Below, one piece after another: positions 42,792 through 55,704 of a DNA stretch of 64,000 nucleotides. The position numbers and the translations under genes were made by a program. The stretch is from NCBI GenBank assembly GCA_030407085.1, contig CM059582.1:66277501-66341500 (forward strand), read 5' to 3'. The notes under the pieces were generated by a model. The model was not told the DNA's origin and did no database searches. It saw only the letters and a list, made by a program, of their open reading frames with translations. This DNA is from Trichopria drosophilae. Its lineage: Eukaryota; Arthropoda; Insecta; Hymenoptera; Diapriidae. Numbering within the stretch: the first letter of the stretch is position 1; each line of letters begins with the position of its first letter.

Positions 42792-45459
42792 CTTGACAGG
42801 TAACTTTACGTGCTGATGTACATTTATCATGTTGCATCAATTTATTTTAATCCATGTTACTTGAACATAAAAGTACATTCGTCATGGAAAATTAGAATGG
42901 CTGACAAGTGTGATTTAATGTTTGATCGTAAAAATGCATCGAGGAACGTAGTATATGCACTATATTGAACAATATTCACAGTACGAATGTAATTTTACAT
43001 TTATTGTTCTTATTCTACAAGATATTTTTTTTATAGTGTACATCTCTACATTGAAGAATGTTATAATAATTGCTTACGTTATGTTTACATTTTACAGATG
43101 TGATTGCAGGAATACATGTCGAATAAAAAACGGATGAACCGCAGAAAGAAATTTTCATATTAAGTACATTACGGACAACACTCAATTACTCGAGAGATTG
43201 GGGCACTTCTCGAAACAAACGAGTGGCTGAAAACATTCAACAGCAGCCATAAAACGAATAAAACACTGTAAAGATTAAAATCGCAAGAAGACTTATGAAA
43301 TAATTTTCTTATTGCAGATAACCGTTACTGTAACAGCATCCGAATTGATTGGGCCTGATGTGAAGTTATTATTAGCTGATTCGTTTGGTCGTCATTTCCG
43401 TCAGCAACATGACAACGACTGAAAAATGAACATGGTTAGTGTCAGCTGTCAGTCCCATGCCCCTCACTGTGCCTCCTGTGTAGAGCTAAGGCAAAAGCAC
43501 TGATATATATGCAATGTTTGTGATTGTATATACATATACAGGGTGATTGTCCATTGAATGACTTCCGGGAAATAGTAGATGTCTTCATCAATTCTAAGAC
43601 TGTTTTCCAAATGAGAACAATTTCAGGGATATTTAGTTTTCAAGATATTCACAATTAACGCCCCCCAATAGGAGCACTGGACTTTGACTGTCGCGCAGAA
43701 ATTCAAAGTCGCATTATTGGCCAGCATCGAACATGACAAAGAAGAAACGCGCATCGGCGATGGATCGCGTCTTTTTTGTTTTCAGTGCAGCTACGAGGGT
43801 CAAGGAACGACTGCCGGCGAAATATCGATCGCATTCGAAATTTCTAACCTGCATGTCGCTCATTACAGGATTGGAAAATTGTAATATGGGAATCTAACTC
43901 ATTTTCTGCTGTGAATAAATAAAACACCATAGAAATTTATGACAATTTTAAACAAAAATTGGAAATTACAAATAATTGGTAGTAAATAAAATATGCTAAA
44001 TAAATAATAAAATAATGAAATAAAATAAATTTTGTAACTTTCGAAAATTTATACATTAAATTTATAATGAAAACTTATGCAAGGACAAAGAAACAAAAAG
44101 TTGAAAAGTAAAATAAAATTAAATAAAATTAAACACTGCCGAAACCGACTGTAAATGTCCGAAAATCAAAATTACGAACAATTATCTATGAAATATCTAA
44201 AAATTAGAAAAATCAATTTAACGGCTGCAATGAAATGAAAGTAGATAACATTTATTCGTCTCAAGAACATGAATTAGAAGCTTCACGTAATCCCCACTAA
44301 ATGTATACGCCGTAATGGAAAAATTAAAAGATAATCAATATTTATTTTTAAAATATTCAGAAATATTTCCATAGATGATTCGGCAAAACTCTTAACTACG
44401 TAAATAAATTGCGCTGTTAATTTAAAACGATTATAGAAATTACTAGTAAACGGCAGTTTACTCCTTAAATTTCCCAGAGTGAAAACCGATCGACTCGATT
44501 AGAGTAAACATTTAGAAGCGGATTTTAATTGTTACTGGAGTGAAAATCTTCACTATTATTTAAAGAGTTGCTCGGGTTTCACTCTGAACGGTCTGATAGA
44601 GTGAAATCACTAAAAGAAATTTAAAGAATAAAGAATATCTAGTTCATGTACAGATGAATATTCGGAATATTTTGGGGAATACTCGTTATGCTTAATAAGT
44701 ACGTAATTTGATCAAATACTTTAATTAAATTTATATGAATTTAATTATTTCAAACTAACTAATGTACGATATGTAGATTTGCATACGAATTATTTAATAG
44801 TAGACATTTTTAATCAGCGATAATGAGCAAATATCACAACACAACATAAAATTATCAAAGTACTCGGGAGAATGTACGCTGTTATCAGCGATTTTAAAGG
44901 TTTTTCTACTCATTCGTGATCCCGAGAGGGATTGTTCTCATAATAATCACTAGCGACCTGACGTCATCTCTGGGTTCCCGAACACCCAAATTAATTAGAA
45001 GTGGAGATGGCAGTCGCGTTCAGAGAGACACTGGTGGCTCGGAGGTTGGAAGAGTGAATTTTATTTTACGAATTAAAACGCAAAGAAAGGTTCGGCTGCT
45101 AGATCTACAATTCTGGTTATTCTAACCGAACGGCGGTATGGTAACTAATGGCTCAACCAAAATGGCTGGTGGGAGGGCCTAAACTCGTTTGGTTAGAATA
45201 CAAAAATTGACTACAAATTAAGTATGATACACGACATAAAAGCTGCGAATAATAAACATTCAAGAATTGTAAATAAATAAACCAAAATAATAAGAACCAA
45301 GTAAATGAAAAGAAATAAAATAATGGGCATTCTTTTAATGGGGGTTTACCTGTGTTGAGGCCGTTTTTTAAACTGTTTTTTGGGAATTTTTTCTATCGGT
45401 GATTAAAAGATAGAACTTTAAATTTTTACCATACAATATTTAGTGTCTGTTCATCTACA
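42792..45459. other. AT-rich intergenic stretch with possible exon remnants
   Basis: Two exon-like pieces follow acceptor signals: about 43099-43137 (CDCRNTCRIKNG then stop) and about 43319-43422 (ITVTVTASELIGPDVKLLLA... then stop). Either could be a terminal exon of an unrecognised gene. At 43540-43560 a CAGGGTGATTGTCC sequence next to ATATA resembles the end of a mariner-like element, and 43684-43884 is an unrecognised open frame. Near 45115-45210 an inverted pair TTATTCTAACCGAACG / CGTTTGGTTAGAATA occurs. The rest is featureless. Confidence 0.35.
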
Positions 45460-46221
45460 TTCGAGTTCCAATTAATTTCCACTCTCGCAAGGGTGGGTAA
45501 CTCCTACAAGTGGGAAAGTCCTATCTTACATGTGTAATTTTCGAGAGCGTAATAATACTTTTCGATATAAGTGAGAAAATAGTAATTTCGATACTAGTAT
45601 CGTGCGTAAAGTAGGTATTTTACGAGTGTCGAAATATTGCTTTTGTAATTGCGGACGTAAAGTTCGTGCGTAAAGTACTTTTGATGCCTATCTTTCGCGC
45701 GTAAGGTAAACTTTTATGCACTCCAGACGACGAAATTCGTAAAATGACCGGTCGTGCGTAAAGTATAACTTTACGCACTCAAACAGGCATCAAAACTTTA
45801 CGCATGCAGTTTACGCGCGCAAATACAAAAAATAGGATACCTAACACGTGTGTAAAATATAACTGTTACGCACGGGTCGGGAACTTTACACATCACTTCG
45901 GCGCCTCGTATGTATGGTTCCCGTCCCGTGCGTAAAAGTATACTTTACACCCTTGTTAGGTAATGTACTATTACGCACGACTTTACGCACCAAAAAGTCG
46001 GGCGAAAAGTATTTTCTGCACATAATTCGAACAATATTTATCGTTAAAAGTGGGTGTAAAATGCGTCTGAAAAAATTAAAAAATGTGAAAATCCGCATTT
46101 TACCCACGTTGTAACGAAAATGCGACTTTATTCCCGCAAATCAATGCGTAAGTCAATGTAAGGAAATAATAAACCATATTCAATACTACAACGTACCTTT
46201 CGAGTTCCAATTAATTTCCAC
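45460..46221. repeat. TGCGTAAAGT dyad array flanked by 23-bp direct repeats
   Basis: An identical 23-bp word starting TTCGAGTTCCAATTAATTTC stands at 45460-45482 and 46199-46221 and may be a target duplication. Between about 45600 and 45990 the decamer TGCGTAAAGT or a variant occurs about 15 times on both strands, often as facing pairs such as GTGCGTAAAGTATAACTTTA at 45755. No coding capacity is recognised. Confidence 0.7.
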
Positions 46222-46400
46222 CGGAATTTATGAGGATTTCATAATTTCAGGTTTCTAATCGATCACTTAATCATTTTTAAATACCTCCGTATTAATGAGT
46301 AAAATAATTTATTCCATCAGAAACCATAATTTAACTTAAAAGTATCCACGTGACTTCAGGTGATATTTAGTAACGGGTTTTATAACGAAATGTCATTCAA
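46199..46400 (+). repeat. Left member of a distant inverted repeat (partner 62790-62985)
   Basis: From CGAGTTCCAATTAATTTCCA through TCGATCACTTAATCATTTTTA and ACCTCCGTATTAATGAG this matches the inverse of 62870-62985, and more weakly onward to CACGTGACTTCAGG.GATATTT. The pair encloses the satellite, gypsy-3 and the BEL element. It may be the arms of one more foldback element now filled with insertions. Confidence 0.65.
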
Positions 46401-46926
46401 CTTCCCATTTAATTTCAATCCTGACTTCTACGACAAAATGAATTTCAATCTACAAAACTAGTGGCTTCGACCCTACGGCCTTTGTACTCGTCGACTGGGC
46501 AGAGTTTATCAGATCGAGTTATTTAATTCACAAAATAAAAATCTAAAATAAAAATTGAAAATGATTGTTTTCAAAACTTCGACCCCACCACATGTCAGCC
46601 GAAGCATTATTGCATAACATATTTTAATTTTCTATCTTTTTTGTTTGAAACATTTTTTTACGATTCGTATTTGTATGAAAGAAATGTAAAAAACTACGAA
46701 AAAAACTTGATTTTACACTTTTTTTAACGCTACCACCCCTTTGCGTAGTATGAATCGACTCCAAAAACTAATCAGATCTAAGTTAGGTCACGCCAAGCTT
46801 AAAAAGAGGTTCAAATTTTAAATCGGCCTTTTCGTTCGCGAGGTACAGCATCCATAATGAAATGACACATACGGATTTACGTACAACATAATAGACACTG
46901 TTCTTTTTATTTGGGGGGGGGGGGGG
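46401..46926. other. AT-rich spacer ending in a poly-G run
   Basis: No gene is seen. A run of about 14 G at 46913-46926 stands exactly where the truncated gypsy-3 element begins, which may mark a deletion or an assembly problem. Confidence 0.5.
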
Positions 46927-48921
46927 GTTCTGTAGGCTCTGAAACGTGAGCATTTGATAAAAAACTATATGCCTTTAGAACTTTTTAAGAAAGACACTAG
47001 TTTTGCGTGGGGTTACAAGCAAGAAGAATCATTTCGAGCGATTAAAGAAATGTTGTCTTCGAAACCGGTCTTAGCATTATATAATCCTAAATCAAGTCGT
47101 ACTGAATTGCAAACCGATGCATCAGCTGACGGACTTGGTGCAATGCTCAGATGAATCACGAAAAATGCGACTCGTCTATGCGATCAGCAGACGTACATCC
47201 GAGGCTGAGGCGGCTTACCATTCCAGCAAACTAGAATTTTTAGCTATAGTTTCGGCTCTAGAAAGATTACGCCCATTCGTGATTGGACTGCACGTACACA
47301 TTTTTACAGATTGTGAAGCTTTGATACATGTAAACTCTATAAAAACTAAAAATTCGCAGATAATTCGATGGTTAAATTCTATCGCAGAATGCGATTATGA
47401 TATTCAACACCGTAAAGGCGAACGAATGCAACACGTCGAAGATGCCGAACGTATGTTCGTATTGTCGGTGTATGCGGATGAGATCTTGATGTATCAGCGT
47501 AGTGATTTAGAATTATTAGTAAAAATAAAAATTTTAGAAAAACGGAAAACGAAAGGTCTCGACGAGAAATCGGAGAGGTTCAACATTATATTTTACGGAA
47601 CGGTTTATTATATAAACGAGATGCGATGAATGAAGGAAAAGAACTGTATGTTATGCCGAAGGTAATGCGAAAGGCCATAGTTATGAAACACCTCGATCTG
47701 TATAGCCACTTCGGAATTGATAGAACCGTTGGTCGAATCAGGGAGTTCTATTATTTTCCACAAATGCGAGCTTACGTGATACGTCATATTGCCGCTTGTA
47801 TTGAGTGCTTATTAGCTAAACATAAAGTTGGGAAACAATGCGGAGAATTGCATCCAATTCCGCCGGGTAAACGCCCGTTTGAAATCGTAAATGTGGATCA
47901 TTTAGGACCTTTCGTGACTTCGACCACCGGGAATAAGTTTATCTTAGCTGTAATTTGTAATCTAACAAAATTTGCGCAATTGTACGCGGTTAAGAATGTA
48001 AAAGCTACGACAACAGTTCGAAAGATGAACGATTTTGTACAACGTTTTGGAGCACCGCAGAGAATTATATCTGATCGGGGCAAAGCATTTACAGCTGATC
48101 TATTTTAAAATTTCTGTAACGAGCAAGGGATAAAGCATACCCTTAACTCGAGTAGGCACACCCAAGCGAATGGTCAGATCGAAAGATTAAACCAAACGAT
48201 TGTTCCCACTATACAAGCTAGTTTAGGAGAGCTTGAAGGTCGAAGGTGGGACAAACATGTAGGCGATCTCGAGCGAGATTTAAATACGTCGATTTGCAAA
48301 ACTACAGGTTGTACTCCGTTTGAGTTGTTACATGGATATATACCTTGGTTTGGAGAAGGTCGCGCTAGGGAGCTCACTGTAAATTCCGAAAGATACAGAC
48401 TCCCAGAGGAAATAAGACGGGAAGCGAGACGTTTGATTGAAATTGATCAACAAATCGCAAAGGGCCGCTATGACAAGAATCGTCTTAGAAACGTAACGTA
48501 TAGGATCGGGGATATTGTATTCATGAAAGCGAACCCCATTGCGACCGGTGAATCTACAAAGCTGCAATCGAAATACAAAGGACCCTTAGTGATTGTTAGT
48601 GTTTTGCCATCAGATACCTATCGCGTACAGAGACTAGGAGGTAAAAGTGGAGCGCAATAGTTAATGTCAGCTCATGTCAGTCAGCTGAAAATTTGGCGAG
48701 GGCTGCGAGAAGATGAAGATGCTGACATTAGCGAAGAACCAATAGATGACAAAAACGAAATCGCTCCAAACTCTAATATTGTCAACAGCAAAGGAGACCT
48801 TAACTTAAAAGACTTACCAACTACGAAAGATTGTACGTCAGATACCGAGAAACTAACCATTCAGGGTAGGAGTTCGCGTATTAGAGCGAAACCAAATTAT
48901 CTTAAAAACTTTAAAATTTAG
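46927..48921 (+). pseudogene. pol: RNase H and integrase of gypsy-3
   Basis: RNase H: LQTDASADGLGAMLR near 47110-47150, then after a frame change AEAAYHSSKLEFLAIVSALE and HIFTDCEALI (47200-47330), ending QHRKGERMQHVEDAERM. Integrase zinc domain: HLDLYSHFGIDRTVGRIREF and CIECLLAKHK (47690-47825). Core: NVDHLGPF (first Asp), IISDRGKAFTADLF (second Asp, about 48075), NGQIERLNQT (Glu, about 48170). All three catalytic residues remain. Stops at 47627, 48106 and 48658 and a frame change near 47150 break it. A KYKGPLVIVSVL..DTYRVQ C-terminal module follows at about 48570-48640, then a charged tail. Confidence 0.87.
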
Positions 48922-48979
48922 ATTGTTCCTAATATTAATCTCGTAGCTTGGAGACCAAGCTAAAGTAAGGATGGTCGAT

Positions 48980-49552
48980 TGTTAGATGCCTTTATGTTAA
49001 AGATTGTGTTGCGCTTTATTTAGCTATAGTTGAGCTTGACTGTGAGTTTGATTCGCGCAAGTGGCCATGGCGTTGCGATCGCGTTTCGGCTGGTGTTGGT
49101 AGGACTGCGATAAAGAGAGAAAAAGCGTGGAACGGCAGTTAGGTCGAAACCACGAAGCGAGCGACTAATGTTGTGCGAGTTACCGAAAGGGGTTGTTTTT
49201 GCAAACGAAAGCCAAAAGTAGCGATAGAATAGTAAATGCCGTTGTGGTGTAAAGCCCGAGACGGGAATTGAGGCGGATAGCCGGGTTAATAGAGAAGTCT
49301 TTGGAGGCGAAACTAGTTCGAACTGTTTCCGAGAAGGTTCGAGAAAGGTAGTCGCGGCCTCGACACGCGTCGAATGCATCGCGCCCTTTGTCCGCTGCGC
49401 CGTTCGATGAATCTCGATAAATAGCGTGTAATACCTACTTTTGTTACCAAAATACATTTCATTTTGTTTCTATTACGGAATCAGTGTCAAATTCTTTCCT
49501 CCCTAGAAACCCTCCTCTGTTGAAGATTCAGAACAAAGGTCGGTTTCTAACA
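48980..49552 (+). repeat. 3' LTR of gypsy-3
   Basis: It starts TGTTAGATGCC and ends GGTTTCTAACA, which are inverted complements. A purine-rich AAGTAAGGATGGTCGAT precedes it. The minus-strand frame 49020-49457 and other small frames are shadows. Length is 573 bp. Confidence 0.75.
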
Positions 49553-49555
49553 TTT

Positions 49556-50428
49556 AGCATATTTTTTGGCGGGAAGTGATCAAATTCAATACTTCTTCCA
49601 GATCTATGGTCTGGGCCAAAGTAATATCGTCATTTCACTACAAACTATTTCAGACGCTTTTAGACATTTTAATAAAATAAGTTACTACAAACGTTAATGA
49701 ATTGGATCTCAATGATGATATTTTCGCGGCTTCTTAAGATGAGAAGTCTTAATTAGGTATCAGATTCCAAAATAGCACCATTTCTCTGAAAATTATTCAC
49801 TACAGTTTGGGGGATATTCAGGAAATTAGGTAGCCAAGCTCACTAAGCTTCTAAATGAATATCAATGCTTTGGAAGATACATAAGTAAAGTGTTTTACTA
49901 TGAAATGTCATTAGGCTATGACGTTAGTCTTATTACTGAAACTTTTACGACTTAATGGATTATCAGCATCTAAAATATCATCATTTCACCGAAAATTATA
50001 CACAACGCTTTGGAGGGGACTTTCATATAATGCCTTACAATTAAAACTCACTAAACTTCTCACAGAATAACAACGCTAAAATTGTTTAGGTCATAGTAAA
50101 TTATCAGACTCCAAAATATCAAAATTTAACAGAAAATTGTTGACGATGCTTTGGAGGATTTTGATAAAATTACTGACAACTAAAACTCACTAAGCTTCAA
50201 AACGAATATCAGCGCTGAAATTGTTTAGGTCATCGTCATGTATTATCCTACAAAATATCTCCTACAAAACATCCTACAAAATATCCTTTTCAATCAGAAT
50301 TATTCACGATGCTTCGGGAGATTTTCAGTAAATTGTTTTTTTTTTACGAAACGTCATTAAGCTTCCAACCTAACGTTAGTACTGATTTTTTCTAAATTCT
50401 TTACGACCTAATGTATTATAAGCATCTG
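49556..50428 (+). repeat. Diverged satellite with irregular ~140-205-bp spacing
   Basis: A GAAAATTATTCAC.A.GCTTTGGAGGA.ATTT-type block recurs at about 49636, 49788, 49993, 50131 and 50296. It is followed each time by AAAACTCACTAAGCTTCTAAA and GAATATCA.CGCT. The array continues beyond the BEL element at 62600-62730, so the BEL element is inserted in it. Confidence 0.7.
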
Positions 50429-50819
50429 TGTTCAAAAACTGATCAAATTCGGGCGTTAGCGATTGCTGCGTCTTCTGTTTAATGCAGATTAGTTGTAATT
50501 TTTGTTTATTGTAATTTTCGACTCGGAACCCGACATGATGTAACACGAACTGCTTGCGCGCCTCTCCAGTCAGTCTCGATTTAAAAAGCACCGAAGGCGG
50601 ACCTTGCTCCAAATTGACTAATATCGACGCGTACCTCTTACATGCAATTAGCGCGCATTTTCGCGGCTTCAGTTAGGAGCGGATATTAAACAGAAAGTGT
50701 ACCGAAATTATATCAATGTCATTCTTAAGAAGTGTACAATAAAGGACATTTTAGAAAAGTGAGTCGCATATGGAATGTTTGGACCTTCCTCCAAAACTGT
50801 CTCAGCGTGTTTGCGAACA
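50429..50819 (+). repeat. 5' LTR of the BEL/Pao element
   Basis: It starts TGTTCAAAAACTGATCAAAT and ends GCGAACA. It matches 62191-62589 along its whole length with many point differences, so the insertion is old. A primer-binding-site-like TGGCTATCCTGCGAGG follows at 50824. Confidence 0.88.
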
Positions 50820-51447
50820 TTAGTGGCTATCCTGCGAGGATCCAACGAGAGTTAATGTCAGTGAAAAACCTGTGCAATGCGTAAAGCGAAACGGATTAAT
50901 CTTCAATTTAGTGTGGATTTGGACATTTTGTCGCGGACATGTGAAAATTCTATACTTGTGCCGCCATTTTGCAACGCGTTGGTTTCGTGATTTCCGGTTT
51001 GCGTATACGAAATTCGTACCACATATGAACAAACCGTAAACAACTTCCCCTTACCAGTTCCCTCTCTACGAGTACAAGACTCGCCTGTGTCTCTGCAATC
51101 GGGGAGGTTCCTCTCCCTTCGCTTCGTCAGCCAAAGCACTTCGCCCCTGCTCCTCAAATCAATTCTCCCTCTTTCGCGGCGAAAGTTCTCCTACATTGAA
51201 CGCCACTCAACTCCTTCACGCTCTTCTTCGCGTGATCCCCCTGTGTGAGGCGTACGTCGGCACGCAACGTGCTTTCTCCATTGCGCGCACGGATCTCTCG
51301 TGTTGCTTACTCTTTCTCTCTCCTTCGACGCCAGTACTCTACTACGGGATATACTCCCTTTTCCTCGCTGGGCTACAGTGTAAGTGAAGGGACATTCTTT
51401 GTGAGAAATTCGAATCTTGAAATTTTCAGTTTTCACTAACATAACCA
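50820..51447 (+). other. BEL leader
   Basis: Untranslated region between the 5' LTR and gag. Several small frames on both strands overlap (50820-51448) but show no domain. Sequence is GC-richer near 51050-51350. Confidence 0.5.
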
Positions 51448-52362
51448 TGCCGAGTCATAAACAAGCCTAGTTTGATGAAACGATATGTGTCACATTCGAT
51501 GACACCCTCAGCCAACAAAACGCGCACTTCGCGTCATTTGAAAAACAGCTGGTGGCCGTTAGAGACTTTGTAAAGACGCCTCCCCTCAATGCAGTCCTTC
51601 TCTCTCGCTTAAAGATTTTTGAAGATACTTGGATAATGTGCCATGACCTTCACATATGACTTCTGTGCATTGCTAATGCCTGTGAGAGGGCATTACCATA
51701 TTTTTCAAATAAAGAGTTCGACACGAAGAGTTATATTTCGAAGGAACCGATTTGTTGTCAACACTTCGAGCTGCATCTGATTCTCGGAATCCTACAGATG
51801 AGCAGTCTGCCTCAACTTCCTCTGGACTTCGCCTCCAAGGACAGCCTCGATTGGATCATCTTCCACGGATCTCGCTCCCAACGTTTACCGGTAATTACAC
51901 AGACTGGGCAAAATATAAAGCTTATTTTAATTCGTTAATTATGAAAAATGCATCGCTTGATTTATTGCAGAAATTGCACTATTTATTATCTAGTTTATCC
52001 GGGGAACCTGGCGATTTATTAAAATCGACTACGTTTACTCCAAAAAGTTTTAATACTGCATGGACTTTGTCAGCGCATATTAAATCGCTTTTTTCGATAC
52101 CGTATGTTAAATCAGATTCAGTAGATTCCATGAAAACATCACGAAATCGAGTGTGCGAAGCTATTACCACCCTTGAAAACCAGAAACGGTTCGTGAACGT
52201 GTTAAACCCCGCGGCGGAAATGGTACCCGGTGTCCACGGCGTAAGCGATATATTAGTTTGGCTCGTGACAGATCGGCTTAACGATTCAACGCGAAAAGCA
52301 TGGTAATTGCATTTGAGCGGTAATTGAGGCTGAAACCTCTACCCCGTACATCATTGTCGCAC
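51448..52362 (+). pseudogene. gag: gag of the BEL/Pao element, truncated
   Basis: An N-terminal part (51448-51750) contains QQNAHFASFEKQLVAVRDFV with a stop, then the frame 51752-52306. The latter carries the BEL/Pao gag signature: LPRISLPTFTGNYTDWAKYK, LDLLQKLHYLLSSLSGEPGD, then VSDILVWLVTDRLNDSTRKAW. The expected continuation is interrupted by stops, and after 52362 by the transposon. The zinc knuckles and protease are missing. Confidence 0.85.
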
Positions 52363-53217
52363 CGTCGCACAGTGGTCACTTCGAGTGATCTCGGATTTTT
52401 TTTTTCAAAAATACGCGCGAAGGTTAAAATTTGATCGTATGGTAACAAATTTTTTGTTAACATTCTCGTTGTAGATTGTACTTTAACGGGTCACAGCCAA
52501 AAATTCGAGATAAACAATAATAATATTAAAAAAGTTAATAATATTCGCTATATGTTAATAGAGTAAGAATTTCTGAAACGGGCCACCTAAAAACATGGTA
52601 TCTTATTTTTTATCGAATATGCGTTTTTCTTATATAGTTTGTAGTTGAAAAGTGAATTCCCAAAGGATTTTGCAAAAAAAAATTTTTTACATTTTTTATA
52701 GACAATTGAAAATTTTTAAACATTTTCACTAAAAAAATAATATCTCGGAAACTACTCGATTGATTTTCAAAACCCAAAATTTTTTCAATTTGTCATAAAA
52801 TAGAGTATTACTGTGAATTTTTTCATATTTTTATACCAAGTTTTACATTGTTTAAAATGTATTTGTTTATAACAAATTAATGAAAAATAGTGTTCTTGGT
52901 TGAATTTCAAATTGAAAAAAATACAGTATATACTTCTAACATTTCTGAAAAAAATCCCGTTGAGAAAAAAAATGGCACGCATCAGGAAACGGAGTTGTAA
53001 ATATTTCAAAAACATGAACATCGCGCGCCGTAGGAAGGCGCGGGGCCGCGCGTCGCGCGGGTATTTTAATTTTATTCCTGTTTGTTCTTGTTAAAGATGC
53101 TTGTTGTTTCTTGTCTGGAAGTTTATAATGCTTTATTATTTCTCGATCAGCACCGGGATAAATCGGTAATCGCAGGTATTACGCGAGTGCAATGTTAATT
53201 TAATATTTTTATTCGAA

Positions 53218-55704
53218 ATGCCACGTCCAAATACATGCTGCAATCCGTGCAATAAAAAAAGTCATAAATACGTTTATAAAATTGTAAAGTTGGTTAACAA
53301 TACTTGGTGTAGTGTGTTCGCGAAGTTAATCGGTCAGTACATTTGCGATTCTTGCCGACGTTTAATTTCTTCATCTGAGTTTGTCGTTAAAAGTAAAGTG
53401 AAAAAAATCTCGTCAGCCGTCGTCGATGAAACGAAACCATCTTCAAGCTCCGATTCAAGCTCAGATTCAAGCACCGATGATGAATGGGAAAACATTAACT
53501 CTAAAAGTGGCGATGGTTTAAAAAGAAAAATCGTCAATGATAATGATGCAGTGCTAGATAAACGCTATAAAACGGCAAAAATTAGCTCAAACAAATCTGT
53601 TGGAGTTAGTTCCAAGAATACAGTGGATTCGTCGCGAAATGAAAGCTCCGAATCGGCTCAATATTTTGATGAATTGCTTAATGAAATGAAACTTCAATTA
53701 ACAAAAACATCATCTAAAAATCATAAAATGCAGATATTGACTACTGCGCCTCGAAATTTGAGCACCCGAAAACTAGCTAAGGCACTAGGCGTCTCTCGAC
53801 GAATGATGTCAAATGCAAAAAAACTGCGAGAAGAATGCGGTTACGGATCTACTTCAGGAAAAAGGGCAGGTAAAATTCTCCCAAGAGAAATTCTTGAAAA
53901 ACTTGAGGCATTTTACAGTTCGGATAAATATAGCCGTCTCATGCCTGGTAGAAAAGATTTCGTTACAATCACTGTTAATGGTAATCGCGAACAAGTCCAA
54001 AAGCGGTTATGATTACTTAACATTAAGGATCTACATACAAAATTCTGTTTGGAATTTCCTGAGCAAAAAATCAGTCTATCTACTTTTACAAAACTACGGC
54101 CTCGTTACTGTATTCCAGTAGGACAAACCGGATCTCATAACGTGTGTGTATGCCAAATACACCAGAATATGAAGTTGAAATTTATTGGTCTTAATGAAGT
54201 GTTAAAAAAAAGTGGCATTTCTGGTGATTACAACATTTCCGAAATCCTACATAGTATGGTTTGCGAAAATACTTCTGAAAAGTGTTTCCTTCTGGAGTGC
54301 AAAGACTGCCCTGGTTCGAAATCATTTGTGGATAAACTAGATGGAATATTTAAAGATCAAGACATCACAAACATTGAATTCAAATCATGGACAAGCACTG
54401 ACCGATAAAAAATATTATTTATTACTATAATTATGTCTTACGCTGAAGAATGAATAAATATTTTATTGTTACTTTTTATTATTTGAATATTTTACATTTA
54501 TTATTGATTGAGATAATAAAGTATAAAATTATATAAAATTACTCCATTTTTTGACATTTTTAATTATTTCATAAAAATCTATAGTATTTTATCATGTATT
54601 TTTTAAATTTTATATATAGTAGATATAGTATATTTCTAGTATGTCTTTTTTATAAAAAATAATTAATAAATGCTGTGGATATAAACCTGCATACGTTTAT
54701 ACGTTGCATACGTTACCTGCATATATTTCACGTGAAATTATAAAATTTGTATTATTTAAAACTTAACGAATCATTGTTCAGTGTAAAAAGGTTATACACT
54801 TTTTATAAGCATTAAAAATAACTTACAACGTTTATTTTATTAGATGCCAAATATCAACTCAAAGTAAAAGTACGCAAGATTTTCTGTCAGATTTGAAAAA
54901 AGAACTGCCACTACTTTTGAAGCACGACTACATTGCGAAAGTTCAAGCGGAATATCTGGACAACGCGAAAAAAATGCCCAAGAAGGAGATTTTGTAGTTA
55001 CACTCGATTTTTCGGAAAATTTCAGTTTTGTTGTTCACGACGCAATTCAGTCATATCATTGGTCAAACGACCAAGTTACTATTCATCCTTATATGATTTA
55101 TTATAAAAAGAACGACAAGATAGAACACTGCAATTTTGTTATAATCTCAGAATGTAACAAACATGACTCAACGGCTGTAAATTTATTTAATAAGTTGATG
55201 ATTCAATTTTTGTGGACTAAGTTTGGAAAAGAAAACGTGAAAAAGCTTATATTTTTCTCAGATGGTGCAGCTTCCCAATATAAAAATAAGTCAAACTTTA
55301 TCAATCTCGTACATTTAGAGAAATCCACAAAAATTGAATTCGAATGGAACTTTTTTGCTACATCGCATGGGAAAGGGGCATGTGATGGAATCGGGGGAAC
55401 AGTAAAAAGATGTGCACACAAAGCTAGCTTACAACGACCCGTGAAGCCGAAAGATTTTTTTAATTGGGCTCAAGGGTTTTTCGTAAACATATCATTTGCG
55501 TTTTGCGCGATTGCAGATCATGATACTGAGCACCAAGAGTTAAAACCTCGATACGAAAAAGCGATGACGATAAAAAATGCTCGACAATATCATTCGTTCA
55601 AACCGACTGAAAATGGAAATCATTTAATCTGCAAAAAAGTTTCTTCGATCTCAAAATTCAAAAAACACGCAATTGTTACAGAGTGTTTAAAAAAAGTTAA
55701 ATAA
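53218..55704 (+). pseudogene. Transposase gene of the 6.9-kb DNA transposon, interrupted
   Basis: First part (53218-54012): a Cys-rich start (TCCNPCNKKSH ... YICDSCRRLI), a serine/acidic linker, then a helix-turn-helix-like TRKLAKALGVSRRMMSNAKK. After a stop at 54010 the frame continues as FCLEFPEQKISLSTFTKLRP, CVCQIHQNMKLKFIG and ECKDCPGSKSFVDKL to a stop at 54408. AT-rich DNA (54408-54843) ending in an acceptor-like TTATTTTATTAG intervenes. Then come KAQAEYL-type helices, FVVTLDFSENFSFVVHDAIQ (candidate Asp, about 55005), LIFFSDGAASQYKNKSNF (candidate Asp, about 55260) and FFATSHGKGACDGIGGTVKR (about 55350-55410), ending at 55704. I recognise this as a widespread DDE-like transposase type in animals but cannot name the superfamily with confidence. 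The middle segment lacks a GT donor, so it may be an insertion rather than an intron. Confidence 0.7.

Larger units (their letters stand above)
46927..49552 (+). mobile_element. Gypsy-3: 5'-truncated Ty3/gypsy (Mag-like) retrotransposon
   Basis: It starts within the RT/RNase H junction and runs through integrase to a 3' LTR at 48980-49552. Gag, protease and most of RT are missing, and no 5' LTR is found in the window. Codon composition is AT-rich, unlike gypsy-2. It lies between the inverted arm at 46199 and the satellite at 49556. Confidence 0.85.

Noticed and set aside
43684..43884. 66-codon frame next to the CAGGGTG end at 43547, considered as a transposase N-terminus
   Set aside because: No helix-turn-helix or catalytic motif is visible, and the frame is short.
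49020..49457. 145-codon minus-strand frame
   Set aside because: It is antisense within the gypsy-3 3' LTR and lacks any motif.
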